From: Rheum nobile
Taxonomy: Eukaryota; Streptophyta; Magnoliopsida; Caryophyllales; Polygonaceae
Reading direction: 5' to 3'
NCBI GenBank assembly: GCA_027886185.1
Contig: WOAB01000040.1
Span: 3,782,001 to 3,846,000 of the forward strand
Length of the DNA: 64,000 nt
Below, piece after piece: positions 45,801 through 57,920 of this stretch. The notes under the pieces were generated by a model. That model did no database searches, was not told the origin of the DNA, and was given only the letters and a program-made list of their open reading frames with translations. The position numbers and the translations under genes are program-made. How positions within the stretch are numbered: the stretch's first letter is position 1; each line of letters begins with the position of its first letter.

Positions 45801-47048
45801 TATATGTAAGGTTTGATAAATATTTGTTGTTATTGGATGGCGGTTTTGCTTTAAATTACATTTTACAATTTATGCCATATATGTAAGGTTAAAGCTCTTG
45901 ATAGTGATTTTTTTGTCTTTTTTTGTTTTGTTGATGGTGTGCATGATGAAGATAAGTTTTAAGGATTTCTAATTTAGTACCTTTTTCATTTATTATCTAA
46001 TTTGACCATATAGCTGTAATCATTTTGCATGCATTGGTTTATTTGATATAGTTTAGTAATTGGGTTAAGAAAATAAATTGTGCTGACCAAAACCATTTGC
46101 ATCTTAGAGAAAGAGTGATGAATAAAAAAACTAAGGTTTTTAAGACCGCATTTTTTATAAAAAATGTGTTTTTCCTATGCACAAATAATCGTTGGAGTAT
46201 TATTTATTATTTTATTAGAGTAAATTCCCTATATAATAAAATGATAGGATATAAAATTACTAGTAAATTAAAACATCGGATTATTTAATTTTCCTCTTTC
46301 ATATGTCAAAAAAAGTTCATTTTTAGTTAAATCTCTACATGTCACCCCTTCTACAATAAAAGAGAAATAGTAATAAATCATAATAATAATAGTAATATTA
46401 ATAATAATAATAGATGCTGAACCTTATACAAGTAAGCATTTAAAAAAAGTATCAATCAATTAATTATTTTTTATTTACTAGTAATAATAAATGATTCAAT
46501 TCAATTACATTGGTGAATTTTAATAAAACTATAATTCGGAATTCATCTTTGATTTTGTATATTACAAAATACAGTGCCAATATATTAAAAGAAAATGTAT
46601 TTTTTGTCAAACAAAAGAAAAAAGTACTGTGTAGGGAGATTCAATAAATAGATAAGAAGTCCTTATAAAAAAAGTGAATAGACAATAAGTAAAACTTTGT
46701 ATTTATAAAGTAAATAAATTATTCTAAGCATGTTTAGAATTTTCATATAATATTAACTTTAATTTCTTTTCATACATATCTCTTTTATGCCATTTAAATA
46801 ACATTTTGATCACTATCTTTACAATGTAATATAGTTATAAAAGAAAATTTTGATTCATATTAGAATACCTAATGAGTAAAGTAATTATAATAATAAATAA
46901 TTATTAATTGCGAAACAAAACCAGCATCTCAAGTCACAATTATATGCGTTTTGTGTTAAAAGTTCACTTTAAAATTCACACATATCTAAGAATGTTGTGT
47001 TGTTATGACTAATCAATTGTGGAAAAGTTCTTAGGTATTAAGATTCAA
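45801..47048. other. AT-rich, unassigned
   Basis: No coding or structural signal beyond short ATA/TAA repeats near 46380-46420. Confidence 0.35.
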
Positions 47049-47428
47049 GGAAAAATCACTACAAATAATCTCAACTTTTATTAATAGATTAAAAATAATC
47101 TCAACTTTCATGTCAACCAAAAACAATTCCAACTTTTAACCCGTTAACCAAAAATAATACAAATAATTTTTTGGTTTAAATTCCGGCTAATTCAATATCA
47201 ACATTACACATATTAAGAGATCTTGTACAAAGGAGAATCACTTATAACATCCAACTATAAAGAGACCTCAAGTACACGTTATCGGATTAGCCGAAATTTC
47301 AATCGAAAAAAACATTTTTGCTATTTTTTGTTCATGAATTGAAAGTTGCGATTATTTTTGGTTGGCTTGAAAGTTGAGATTATTTTAGTCTATTAGTGAA
47401 AATTAGGATTGATTTTGGCAGTTTTTCC
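47049..47428. mobile_element. Small MULE-type MITE (380 bp)
   Basis: GGAAAAATCACTACAAATAATC at the left is matched, imperfectly, by GGAAAAACTGCCAAAATC on the minus strand at the right; ATAATCTCAACTTTCA occurs in both arms in opposite orientation. Flanks AAGATTCAA and TATATTCAA agree at seven of nine bases. Confidence 0.6.
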
Positions 47429-48067
47429 TATATTCAATGAAGATGGAATAGTTGCACATGCAAAACCTAGATTATTTCATTCTATTTTAAATCTAAAATC
47501 AATAAATGAATTATTGTAATAAAGGTTTGAAATTAAAATGATTCTTACACTTTAGTATAATAATTATACTAAAATATATTGGATAAATTTTTAACCCGTG
47601 TATAGCATGTGCATGTAATCATATATCTTAGATCTCTTGACGTGTTTGTCCAATAAAACATGCGGTGCATATCTCAAACTAAAGCTCTTATATAATTATT
47701 TGATAGAACTAAATATAAATTTTGAATATTTTATCATATGTTATGATTTATATGTCATTATAGGAAATAAGTTTAATATTTACAGAAGTATTATTGGAGA
47801 GATTTAAATATTAGACTTAAGCATATCTCAAATAAGATATTCTAAATAATTATTTGATAAAACTAAAATGTGAATTTTGTAATATTTTCCATATATTTTA
47901 AATTTGGATTTAACAATCTGAATAAAAAACTTAAATAAAAAACTTGAATAATAAATGATAATATTGTAAAAAGTATTTGAAACAATAAAAAATTCTTTAT
48001 TAAAATAATAAAAATGCACCTTTTAGTACACACATAAAGACTAGTAATTGAAATAATCATATGTAGT
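47429..48067. other. AT-rich, unassigned
   Basis: A direct repeat of CATATCTCAAA...TCTTATATAATTATTTGATA-like sequence occurs near 47665 and 47823. Nothing coding. Confidence 0.35.
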
Positions 48068-48711
48068 TAGACATGTCAATGAGGTTGGTCAAGTCTCATT
48101 CGGGTTTCGTCTTTTTGGGTTCGGTTGAAAACGGTTCGGGTTAGTTTGGAAAACAGGCCAAGTCGGATCGGGTCATTATAGTTTAGCGGCGGTTCAGGTT
48201 GACCAATGAGTCAAAAGCGTCATTTTTTAAATATCTCGTTCACTATTAAAATATTATTAAATAATTAAAAACTAATTTAAATATGTCAAACTAAGATGAA
48301 ATCAATTAAAAATAATAATATTATTAATTATTTTACTGTAATTGACATTAGTAGACCAAAATCATATTTTAATTTTAATTTTTAGTTTATATTATATTAA
48401 TTTAAATTTATGAATTACAAAAATTATATAAGTACAACCATGCTTTTTTAGGATAGTTGAACATATTACTATTATTTATATGTCATTTAATATATATATA
48501 TATATATATTATATGTTATATTTTACTAATACTCTACATTTATTAGTTAATCGGGTCGGGTTCGGGTTGGTCGGGTTATGGTCATACATGCTCGGGTTAG
48601 ATCCGGGTTCGGTAAATTCGGGTTATCAAAAACTTTGATCAGGTTGAATCGGGTCCAAATACGGGTCGATCAGGTTAGAAAAACGAGTTTGGTCACTATT
48701 TGACAGATCTA
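48068..48711. mobile_element. GGGTC-rich TIR element, most complete copy (644 bp)
   Basis: The ends TAGACATGTCAA and TTGACAGATCTA are inverted repeats with two mismatches. Both arms are rich in GGGTCGGGTTCGGG and the centre is AT-rich. It shares long phrases with 14350-14725 and its ends with 28932-29296. No ORF. Confidence 0.6.
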
Positions 48712-49093
48712 GGTGTAACTAATACTCTGGATTGAATCCTATTTGAGATTATAAATTGCGGGAAACCACCCGTTAAACACACGATTTTTAACGGAACTAT
48801 TTGTTATAGACAAAACTATTCTAAACTGCCCAATAAAACCATTCCGTTAGCGATTAACCACTCACGTGCAAAATCTGTCAACTTGACTGTTAAAAAAGTG
48901 AAAAGATGGTTTTACCCCTATATTTTAAGTAAAATTACAAGAAATCAGTGGGTTTAAGACAAATCGATTTGGTAAATTTGTTTAAACCGGTTTATTGAAT
49001 TCTTAACCCAATTATATTTATACTTGAACCGGTTCAATCATTATAACCCTCTGGTCTCATATTTTGGTTTTTTACATCTGTACCTTCCTCACA

Positions 49094-49276
49094 ATGTCGT
49101 CGAAGAGGTCGACCACGGAACTTATATGGCGGATGGTATTCGAGGTTCTTCTAGCACCAGAGCCGACAACCACTCCACCACGTCCCCTCCTCCCATCCTT
49201 GGTCTCGTCTGTCGCCTTCGTATTCAGCTTGTTCGTGTCCGCCACATCTATCTTCGATAGTGGCGACTCCTTATGA
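49094..49276 (+). CDS. Hypothetical 60-aa ORF inside the MULE
   Basis: Opening MSSKRSTTELIWRMVFEVLL and continuing with a Thr/Pro run and a hydrophobic segment, it stops at 49274. The region is more GC-rich than the rest of the MULE and is followed by intron-like sequence with repeated TTGGGGGTTTGATT phrases (49370-49600). It could be the first exon of a captured gene. I do not recognise it. Confidence 0.3.
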   Translation: MSSKRSTTELIWRMVFEVLLAPEPTTTPPRPLLPSLVSSVAFVFSLFVSATSIFDSGDSL

Positions 49277-49953
49277 TGGTTGAAGGTGGCGTGGTTGATG
49301 GGCGCCTATGAAGGTGGTGGAAGGGAATGCCTCGTACAATTCATCAGGTTTATAATTGATCAATTTGAGGGATTATCAATTTGCGGTTTTAATGATATAT
49401 TATATATGGGGGGTTTGATTGTGAATCAAGTTCCAGTTAATCAGGTTATAATTGCACTTCATCGATTGCTCTATTCTGCAATATTATTTTTTCTAGATTT
49501 TGGTAATGGGGGTTTGATTGTAATCGAGTTCCGATTCATCAGGTTTTTTTTTGCTCAATTTGGGTGTTTTGCTGATCAATTTGGGGGTTTGATTATTAGT
49601 TCGTTTGATTGCAATATATCATTATATATAAGACCCATAATTTTCAATCGCCAAATCTCCACAAATTCTGTTAGCTTAGCACTCTGGATGAGTAAATATT
49701 AACATCTTGCTTAGCACGCTGTTATTCGCTTTTGAAAGCATTGTTTTTTGTAGTTGTGGTAAAGATCGATATAAAGAGAGATAAAGAGGTAGAAAGAGAG
49801 TTGAGGTGGTGGAAATGAATCGAGGCGGTAATCCGCGACAATGAGCGTAAGAGGCAATTGTGGTTCAAGAAACATTGTCTCGCAGGTTTTGCTGTTTCAA
49901 AATTGAAATGGTGGATTTTAAAAGCTTGAAGAAGGAAAGCCAATTGGGTGAAG

Positions 49954-50333
49954 TGTTGGGTTATGGAGTCTGATGGACTGTATATCGGAATGTTGGTTCT
50001 CAGCGATCCAACTTGCTCATGAGTTGGCTGGGGTGTGGGGGCTCCCGCCCCCGTGCGAAGCTGCGGGTCCGGGCCACAGGCCCGTGCAAAATTTTCGATC
50101 TCTCCGTACAAGAGTCTTTTGGGCCGTCCGTACAATGTGTGTATTGGGCCCATTAGGGTTTCGTCCGTTTTTCTTATTAACCCTAATTGTTCATTGTAAT
50201 CGTTATCACAATAGTGGAAAAACCCTGGCTTGGTAGTGCTCCCAGACGTAGTCATATTCTTTGACGAACTGGGTAAACAATTTGTGTGTTCTTTCTCTCG
50301 TTTTCTATTCGTTACTACGTTCGAATCCTAACA
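49954..50333 (+). repeat. 5' LTR of the Copia element
   Basis: 380 bp, TG...CA ends. It contains GGGCCCATTAGGGTTT near 50147-50162, a plausible promoter block, and a GGGGGCTCCCGCCCCC inverted repeat near 50037. Confidence 0.9.
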
Positions 50334-50334
50334 A

Positions 50335-50346
50335 CTGGTATCAGAG
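50335..50346 (+). promoter_or_regulatory. Primer-binding site, tRNA-Met type
   Basis: CTGGTATCAGAGC follows the LTR by one base. Confidence 0.9.
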
Positions 50347-50364
50347 CTAGTTCTGGTGGTGACG

Positions 50365-53300
50365 ATGGGAAGCGGAAAATCGCCGGTGGAGAAGTTCGAT
50401 GGATCGAATTTCGGATTCTGAAAGATGCAGATCGAGGATTACCTGTACGGTAAAGATTTGTTCCTGCCGTTGGGCGAGAAACCGGAGGACATGAAGGATG
50501 ACGAGTGGAAGTTGCTGGACAGAAAAGCGATGAGCGTGGTTCGCCTATCGCTGTCCAGGAACGTGGCGCATCACACGATCAAGGCAGAAACGACGAAGGG
50601 CATGCTGGAAATTCTTTTCGCGATGTATGAGAAACCCTCCGCAGTGAACAAGGTTCATCTGATGCGGCGATTGTTTAATTTGCGGATGACGGAGAGTACA
50701 ACGGTGACCAATCACTTGAACGAGTTCAACATGACTATCGCACAACTGAGTTCGGTTGAGATTGATTTCGACGATGAGGTACAAGCCCTAATATTGTTAT
50801 CTTCTTTACCAGAAAGTTGGGGCGAGACAGTTACTGCTGTTAGTGCTTCGGCGGGGAAGGCAAAGATCAAGTTTGATGAAGTCAGGGATCTGATTATCAG
50901 CGAAGAAATTCGCAGGAAGGCGTCAGGTACTGCTTCAGGATCAGCCTTGAGTACGGGGAACAGGGGAAGATCAGACTCAAAGAAATCGAATCGTGGTAGA
51001 TCGAAGTCAAAAGGGAAGGATAAACCCAAAGACAAGAGCAGAATCAAGTGTTGGAACTGTGATGAAAACGGTCACTACAAGAGCGAATGTAAGGCACCGT
51101 TGAAGGATAAATCAGCGAATTCAGCCAGTGAAGATATTGCAGATGCGTTGATTCTGAGCGATTCAACGACAGTAACCCCTGCAGATGCATCGATTCTGAG
51201 CGCGAGTAGCCTGTTAGAGTCTTGGGTGTTAGACTCTGGAGCTTCGTTTCACTCATGCAGCAGTGCTGATATATTGGAACGCTATACCTCTGGAGATTTT
51301 GGAAAAGTCTATCTTGCTGATGATGAGGCTTTAAAAATCGTGGGGAAGGGTGATGTTCGAATCAAGGCGCCGAATGGATCTGTGCTGCAGTTGCATGGAG
51401 TAAGGCATATTCCTGGTTTGAAAAGAAACCTGCTTTCTATTGGACAGTTTGATGACGAGGGTTATGAAGTAACCTTCGACTGTAATAGCTGGAAGATAAC
51501 CAAAGGAGCTATGGTGGTAGCTCGAGGAAAGAAGGAGGGGACGTTGTACACTAGCAACGTCCGTGATAGCATTGTTGTTGCAGGAGTAAACTGTGACACA
51601 AATTTGTAGCACTGTCGCCTTGGCCACATGAGTCAGAAAGGGATGAAGGTGCTATGCTCGAAGGGTCTGCTGCCAGGTCTCAAATCTGTTGAAATCGGAT
51701 TGTGTGAGGATTGCGTGCTCGGGAAACAGAAAAGGGTGAGTTTTTCAAAGGGAGGCAGAACCTTGAGAAAGCAGAAGTTAGAATTGGTCCACAGCGACTT
51801 TTGGGGACCAGCACCCGTGACATCTATGGGGGAGCTTCATACTACATGACCTTCATTGACGATGCCACAAGAAAGGTATGGGTCTACTTTCTAAAGCAAA
51901 AGTCTGATGCCTTTGACTCTTTCAGAAAGTGGAAGGCTCTAGTAGAGATTGAGACAGGTTTTAAAGTGAAGTGTTTGAGATCTGATAATAGTGGGGAATA
52001 TGAGCTTCGCGAGTTCAAGGATTTCTGCGCAGAGAATGATATTCGCATGGAGAAAATCTTGAAAGGAACCCCTCAGGAGAGCGGCGTAGCAGAACGTATG
52101 AACAGGACCCTGAATGAACGTGCCAAGAGCATGAGGCTGAAGTGTGGACTTCCGAAGATGTTCTGGGCGGATGCAGTTAACACTGCAGCATTCCTGATTA
52201 ACCGAGGGCCTTCAACTCCCTTGGAGAATGGCATTCCAGAGGAAACTTGGAGTGGCAAAGAGGTAAATCTGTCCTTTCTTCGGATATTTGGGTGCGTTTC
52301 ATATGTTCATATTGCTCATGTGGAGAGAAGCAAGCTGGATGCCAAGTCTATCAAATGCACGTTTATTGGATATGGTGGTGATGATTTCAGATACCGGTTT
52401 TGGGATGAACATAACAGAAAGGTTATTCGCAGTCGAGACGTCGTGTTCAATGAGCAGGTGATGTACAAGGATAGTTTGGGTACATCAGAAACAGCTAGTT
52501 CCGGACCTGAGGTTGTGGAGTTAGATATCTCAAACTCGGGTGGGAGCAAGGTGGTTCCTAATGACCAGAAGGCTGTTGAGGAGGAGCCGAACACCCCAGT
52601 AATTCCGCTGTGGAGGTCCACTAGAGAGTGTGGATCACCTGATAGATTTTCACCTTCAAACTACTATCTGTTATTGACTGATGGTGGTGAGCCAAAGTAT
52701 TATGCAGAGGCATCTCATGGTGAACATGTGAGCAAGTGGAAGCTCGCAATGGATGATGAGATGGATTCGTTGATGACCAACGGAACCTGGGAACTAGTTG
52801 AGCTTCCAGAGGGCAAGAAGGCATTGCATAACAAGTGGGTCTACAGAATTAAGGAGGAGGCACATGGAAGCAAGCGTTACAAGGCGAGGCTGGTTGTGAA
52901 AGGATTTCAGCAGAAATACGGTATTGACTATACTGACGTTTTTACTCCTGTGGTGAAACTGACTACTATACGTTTAGTGTTGAGTATGGTGGCTGCAGAG
53001 AACTTAGAGTTACAGCAGATGGATGTAAAAATGGCCTTTCTTCATGGGGACTTAGATGAAGACATCTACATGAAGCAACCTGAGGGCTACGTGTCAGAGG
53101 GTAACACTGAGCTTGTGTGCAAGTTGAATAAGAGCTTGTATGGTCTGAAACAAGCTCCCAGACAGTGGTATAAGAAGTTTGATGGATTCATGCACGAAAT
53201 TGAGTTCGTGAGGAGTGAAGCTGATCATTGTTGCTACTTCAAGAAGTTTGACAATGGCTACATCATATTGCTGTTGTACGTTGATGACATGCTAATAGCA

Positions 53301-54242
53301 GGCTCGAGTGCTCGAGAAGTGAGCAAGTTGAAGAAGCAGTTGTCTGAACGGCTTGCTATGAAGGACCTTGGAGAGGCTAAGCAGATTCTGGGTATGCGAA
53401 TTGATCGAGATAGGAAGGCTGGAAAGTTGTATCTGTCACATGCTGAGTACATCAAGAATGTCTTGAAGAGATTCAGCATGCAAGATGCTAAGCCAGCTAA
53501 AGTTCCATTGGGTAGCCAATTCAAGCTATCTAATAAAGACTCACCTAAGAGTGAAGAAGGGTGTGCCCAGATGCAGAGGACTCCATACGCTTTAGCAATT
53601 GGCAGTCTAATGTATGCAATGGTGTGTACAAGGCCAGACATTGCACATGCAGTGAGAGTGGTTAGTCGCTTCATGGGGAACCCTAGAAAGGAGCATTGGG
53701 AAGCTGTGAAATGGATCCTGAGATACTTGAGAGGTACCACTGAGCAAGCCGTGTGCTTTGAAGGCAATAAAGTCGTACTGGCAGGATATGTGGATGCAGA
53801 TTTGACATCAAGTGACCTCGACAAGAGAAAGAGTACAACCGGGTATGTCTTTACATTGGGTGGTACTGCAGTCTCTTAGGCTTTTAAGCTCCAGAAAGTT
53901 GTAGCCTTGTCTACTGCGGAAGCTGAGTATGTTACAGTGACTGAGGCTAGCAAGGAGATGGTGTGGTTGCAGAATTTCTTACGTGAATTGGGGAAGGAGC
54001 AGGGGGACAACATTCTATACAGTGATAGTCAGAGTGCCATCCACTTGGCTAAGAATCCTGCATTTCACTCGAGGACTAAGCACATAGAGTTGAAGTATCA
54101 CTACATACGGCATCTCTTGGAAAGAAATGTTTTGCAGTTGATGAAGATTAGAGGAACCGAGAATCCTGTAGACATGCTGACTAAGGTTGTGACCTTAGAG
54201 AAGTTGAAGCTTTTCATGGCTTCAACTGGCCTTGGTAATTGA
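50365..54242 (+). pseudogene. Copia gag-pol polyprotein, broken
   Basis: From the ATG at 50365 the frame reads GKSPVEKFDGSNF and hits TGA at 50419. Then come the UBN2 gag part (KMQIEDYLYGKDL to about 50930), a CCHC knuckle CWNCDENGHYKSEC (51049), and protease with WVLDSGASFH (51221). TAG at 51607 precedes HCRLGHMS of integrase; a one-base loss in the G run near 51828 shifts frame; integrase then shows the Asp and Glu blocks SDNSGEY and SGVAERMNR. RT has YVDDM at 53278, followed by RNase H with TRPDIAHAV. TAG at 53877 follows GGTAVS. The end is at 54240. All three stops lie where the family has Trp. It belongs to the common plant Tnt1-like Copia group. Confidence 0.92.
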
Positions 54243-54322
54243 GTTCAAGGCCTGGCACTACTACCGAATATGGGTTGATGTGGAGGACGATTATGATTGG
54301 AATCAGTCTCCAGGTGGGAGAT

Positions 54323-54703
54323 TGTTGGGTTATGGAGCTTGGTGGACTGTACACCGGAATGCTGGTTCTCAGCGATCCAACTCACTGATGAGTTGGACGG
54401 GGGTACGGGGGCTCCCGCCCCCGTGCAAAGCTGCGGGTCCGGGCCGCATGCCCGTGCAAAATTTTCGGTCTCTCCGTACAAGAGTCTTTTGGGCCGTCCG
54501 TACAATGTATGTATTGGGCCCATTAGGGTTTCGTCCGTTTTGCTTATTAACCATAATTGATCATTGTAATCGTAATAACAATAGTGGAAAAACCCTGGCT
54601 TGGTAGTGCCCCCAAACGTAATCATATTCTTTGACGAACTGGGTAAACAATTCGTGTGTTCTTTCTCTCGTTTTATATTCGTTACTACGTTTGAATCCTA
54701 ACA
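54323..54703 (+). repeat. 3' LTR of the Copia element
   Basis: 381 bp; it differs from the 5' LTR at roughly 20 scattered positions, many of them G/A or C/T changes. Confidence 0.9.
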
Positions 54704-54967
54704 TGAAGGTGGTTTTTGAAAAATTTGGTCTCTGGAATGGGGGGAGGATGAGGAGAAGGGCAATTTAGTTAATTATTATTGTAAATTTTTCAAATTGGAA
54801 GGACAATATGATCTTTTCAACTTTTTTAACGGCCAAGTTGAAAATTTTTGTTCGTGGGTGATTCATTGCTAATTGAATGACTTTATTGGATGATTTAGAA
54901 TAATTTCGTCTATAACAATGGTTCCGCTAAAAAAACGCGTGTTAATGGGTAATTTTTCGCAATTTTC

Positions 54968-55324
54968 TCTATAAAATTTTACTTCTATCAGTTAAATGTA
55001 TATAAGCTTTTTCCTTATACTTGTTAATATAATCAGACTTAAACTTAAATCCTACGGAATTTCATATTAAATTTATGAATTATTAAAATTCCTCAAAATT
55101 AACCCCAAACAAATGTTTTTAGTATATGTATGTGGGGTTGGATAAAATCTTCCAAATTTTTATGCATAAATGTGTTCTTACAGCAATCTAATTAGCCTAA
55201 TGATGGGCCTATACCCCTTTATTACTTGTTTGAATACGCATTTATTGTATTAATAAGCATAAATCATAATAGAATCTTTATTAAAAAAATATTATTTTTA
55301 TAATTATATATATACTAAAGCCGT
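54968..55324. other. AT-rich spacer
   Basis: Nothing recognised. Confidence 0.3.
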
Positions 55325-55490
55325 AATTCTTTATTTTATTTTATTTTGATGAGGAAAGATTTCAAGGTACCCGACATAACCACATCGGGTAGCTCGAGAG
55401 GCCGAAAGAATCGGCGTCGATACAAACCGAACTGAAAGAACCAAAAACAAGTACGGAAATTACAACGAAGCAAAAGGAAACACAACATGT
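55325..55490 (-). mobile_element. LINE 3' end fragment, minus strand
   Basis: TTTTGATGAGGAAAGATTTC begins a block of mixed composition (55345-55488). The same TTTGATGAGGAAAG phrase stands at the tail end of the LINE at 59265, so this looks like a short LINE 3' end. No open frame remains. Confidence 0.3.
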
Positions 55491-55895
55491 GCTATTTTTT
55501 TTATTTTCTACTCAAAATAACTTAGTTTAAATTATACAATATAACATCATATTAAAGATTATATATTATATATCGTCTTATCTTATTGGTTACTTATTAG
55601 TAACACCAAAAATTAAAAGCCGTAATTCTTTATGCTTCTCTTATTTTATACCTACTTATTTGTAGTTAAACGTACTTAGTATCTAAATATGTAAGACCAA
55701 AAATTAAAAGTTACATTTCCCAATCTTATTTATAAATTTATATAAAAAGTCATACATCAAAATCTATGTTTCAACCATATCAAAGCTATATTTTTTCAAT
55801 TATATAACTAAAAATTAAGAACATAATCATCTATTAGTTCTATACTTACACCTCTATATAATTGGTAACGTATAATTATGGTGCAAAATCAGTAA

Positions 55896-56230
55896 TCTAT
55901 TATATATCTATTAAAATAAAGTCTCACTATGCCACATGGAACCCCTACAATGAAAATATCACATGTCATTTTCTTATAATTTCACTTTTTTAAATCTAAA
56001 ATTATATAGAAAAGATTTGTATCATAAATCTAAACCAATTTCTAATTTAGATACAAATTAAATTAATCACACAAATGAACTAAACACTTCCTAATTTACA
56101 TACAATTTCATAATTTAGATACAAATCAATCACATAAATAAACTAATCACTTTCTAATTTACATACAAATGAATCAAATAAATAAATCAATAATAAAGAT
56201 TAGCAATGTGAATCTTTTACAACAATCTAA
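55896..56230 (+). mobile_element. Helitron 5' end fragment
   Basis: TCTATTATATATCTATTAAAATAAAG followed by GCCACATGGAAC is a typical plant Helitron start, preceded by A. It is followed after 335 bp by another such start, so this one is probably truncated. Confidence 0.45.
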
Positions 56231-56277
56231 TCTAATGTATATACACACTAAAGTACAACTTAAATAAGCCACATGAC

Positions 56278-56984
56278 TCTACACAAGAGGCATGTGGTCG
56301 ACTCGCCGGCTTGTGATCAGTGTGGTACAAAATCCGAATCCATGTGGCATGCGCTTGTTCTCTGTCCAGAAACTGATATGGCGTGGGTCGGATCTTCTTT
56401 GCTCGAAATTTGGTTTTTGATAATATACATCAAGTGACGAATTTTGAGTTGGGCTTTTTGAATGGCGAGATGATTCGCTTAGGCTTGATGAAGTTCATGT
56501 CTGACTATGATCGCCTGTCGCTCCGGGTCCAATGTTGCCTGCTGCTGTAGACTAGACAGTACTGGCTGAGGTCACTTTAAATTATATGTTGTGAGCTCTA
56601 GAAAGTGTTGTCTTGGTGTTGTATGCAAGAATTCACAAGGGCAGGTTCTCATGGTGGCGGGATCTAGTGCACTTGGGTTTGGTTCCCCTCTGATTGCTCA
56701 AGTTATTGCTTGTCGGTGGGGGCTCCAAGTCGCCTTGCGGGTGGTATACAGTAGGCTTGTGATTGATATCTTGCTCCTTTATAGGTCCTGCTCGATCGTC
56801 GATCTGTTTCTTTTTCTTTTTCTTTTGTGCGTCTGTTTGGGAATACGGTAGGTACCACACTTTGCCGCTAGGGTTGTAGTAGATATGAGTAATGAAGTTG
56901 TATATCTAGATAATTTTGTCAAGGTATTTTAGACCTTGTAGGTATCGATATACTATAAACAGACCAGATTTCCTTTACAAAAAA
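56278..56984 (+). pseudogene. 5'-truncated LINE with zf-RVT and RNase H pieces
   Basis: CDQCGTKSESMWHALVLCPE near 56310 matches the zf-RVT Cys/His pattern. CLGVVCKNSQGQVLMVAGSS and PLIAQVIACRWGLQVAL at 56600-56750 match the start of the RNase H domain of plant LINEs. It ends in an A run at about 56978-56984. ACATGAC flanks both ends (56271-56277, 56985-56991), a 7-bp target duplication. Frames are broken and the upstream ORF2 is absent. Confidence 0.7.
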
Positions 56985-57512
56985 ACATGACATTCCCTAA
57001 TTAAGTCATCTCAACACTTAACACGTGTCATTCTTTAATTTTTTTTACTTTATTTTGATATATTTAATTACATACTAAAAATTTCTATCTTAAACCTAGC
57101 AGTAATTTCTTCCTAATTTAATTCTAAATCTATCATCAATATCTTCTTCTTATATTTATATTTTAAAATCAAATTTATATTGCTATCTACGTGTATATGT
57201 CACTTCACGCGTATTAATATACATGTTTATGGTAGTGTATTGGTGTGTCATCCTCCCTAACCCGCTAGCTATTAGTACAACTTTTATGGAAATATTTGAT
57301 TGTGTATATTCAGTATTTCCTTATATATTATTATGTTTATTGAGTGATTTTCTTCTCACTTTTACCATATATATGAATTGATGATTTCATAATAAGAGTT
57401 TTTTGTAGACATTTTCTAATAGGATTTGACCGGTTAATTCTAGTTAATTTAATATCATATTATTAACTTCTTTTTTTTCATTTAATCTATTATCTATATA
57501 CAATAGTAAGGT

Positions 57513-57920
57513 TAGGGATGGTAATGGACGTGGATTATCATCACGCGAATTCCTCGCAATGGGGGCGGCCCCGGAGAAAAAATTTAATCATAGCGCGGGG
57601 ACGGGGAAACCCACATGGATCCCCGCTAAATTTATAATTTTCTTAATTTTCATATCCTTAAACCCTAAATTTCATACTCTTTAATCCTAAACATCATACA
57701 TTTTAGATGGTAAACCCTAAATCTCAAATCCTCTACACCCTAAACCCTATTATATATGCATTTAAACAAATTTTAAGGTTTTTCCTTTTGTAGAACGGTG
57801 ATGGGGATTTTTGACGACGAACAAGGCTCGGGGGAACGAGGACTAGGGAATGAGGGGGTAAGCGGGGGTAGAGACGGGGAGGGCACTCCCTCTCCCGAAT
57901 CCGATCTCTTAACATCCCTA
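57513..57920. mobile_element. hAT-type MITE (408 bp)
   Basis: TAGGGATG at the left and CATCCCTA at the right are exact inverted ends. Flanks AGTAAGGT and ACTAAAGT agree at six of eight bases. The arms are unusually GC-rich (GCGGGGACGGGGAA), the centre AT-rich. The small ORFs inside are by-products. Confidence 0.6.

Larger units (their letters stand above)
49954..54703 (+). mobile_element. Copia-type LTR retrotransposon (4750 bp), nearly complete
   Basis: LTRs at 49954-50333 and 54323-54703 begin TGTTGGGTTATGGAG and end AATCCTAACA. TGAAG flanks both sides (49949-49953, 54704-54708). A Met-type primer site follows the first LTR and GGTGGGAGAT precedes the second. The single gag-pol frame has the Copia order gag, protease, integrase, RT, RNase H. 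Three stops and one frameshift make it defective, but LTR similarity is high, so it is young. Confidence 0.93.
48753..54967. mobile_element. MULE split by a Copia insertion
   Basis: AAATTGCGGGAAACCACCCGTTAA at the left and its diverged complement at 54940-54967 start long inverted arms. Both contain TTGTTATAGACRAAA, a CATTC-TTAGC block and a CAACTT-GTTAAAAAAGT block over about 180 bp. Without the Copia element the MULE is about 1.5 kb. A clear 9-bp duplication was not found. Confidence 0.6.

Noticed and set aside
47583..47640. CCCGTGTATAGCATGTGCATG...CTTAG as a Helitron 3' end
   Set aside because: The two halves do not form the usual CCCGTGC/GCACGGG stem and CTAG is absent.
49722..50255. 177-aa minus-strand ORF across the Copia 5' LTR
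   Set aside because: It crosses the element boundary, and the LTR part repeats in the 3' LTR (54245-54625); no protein motif.
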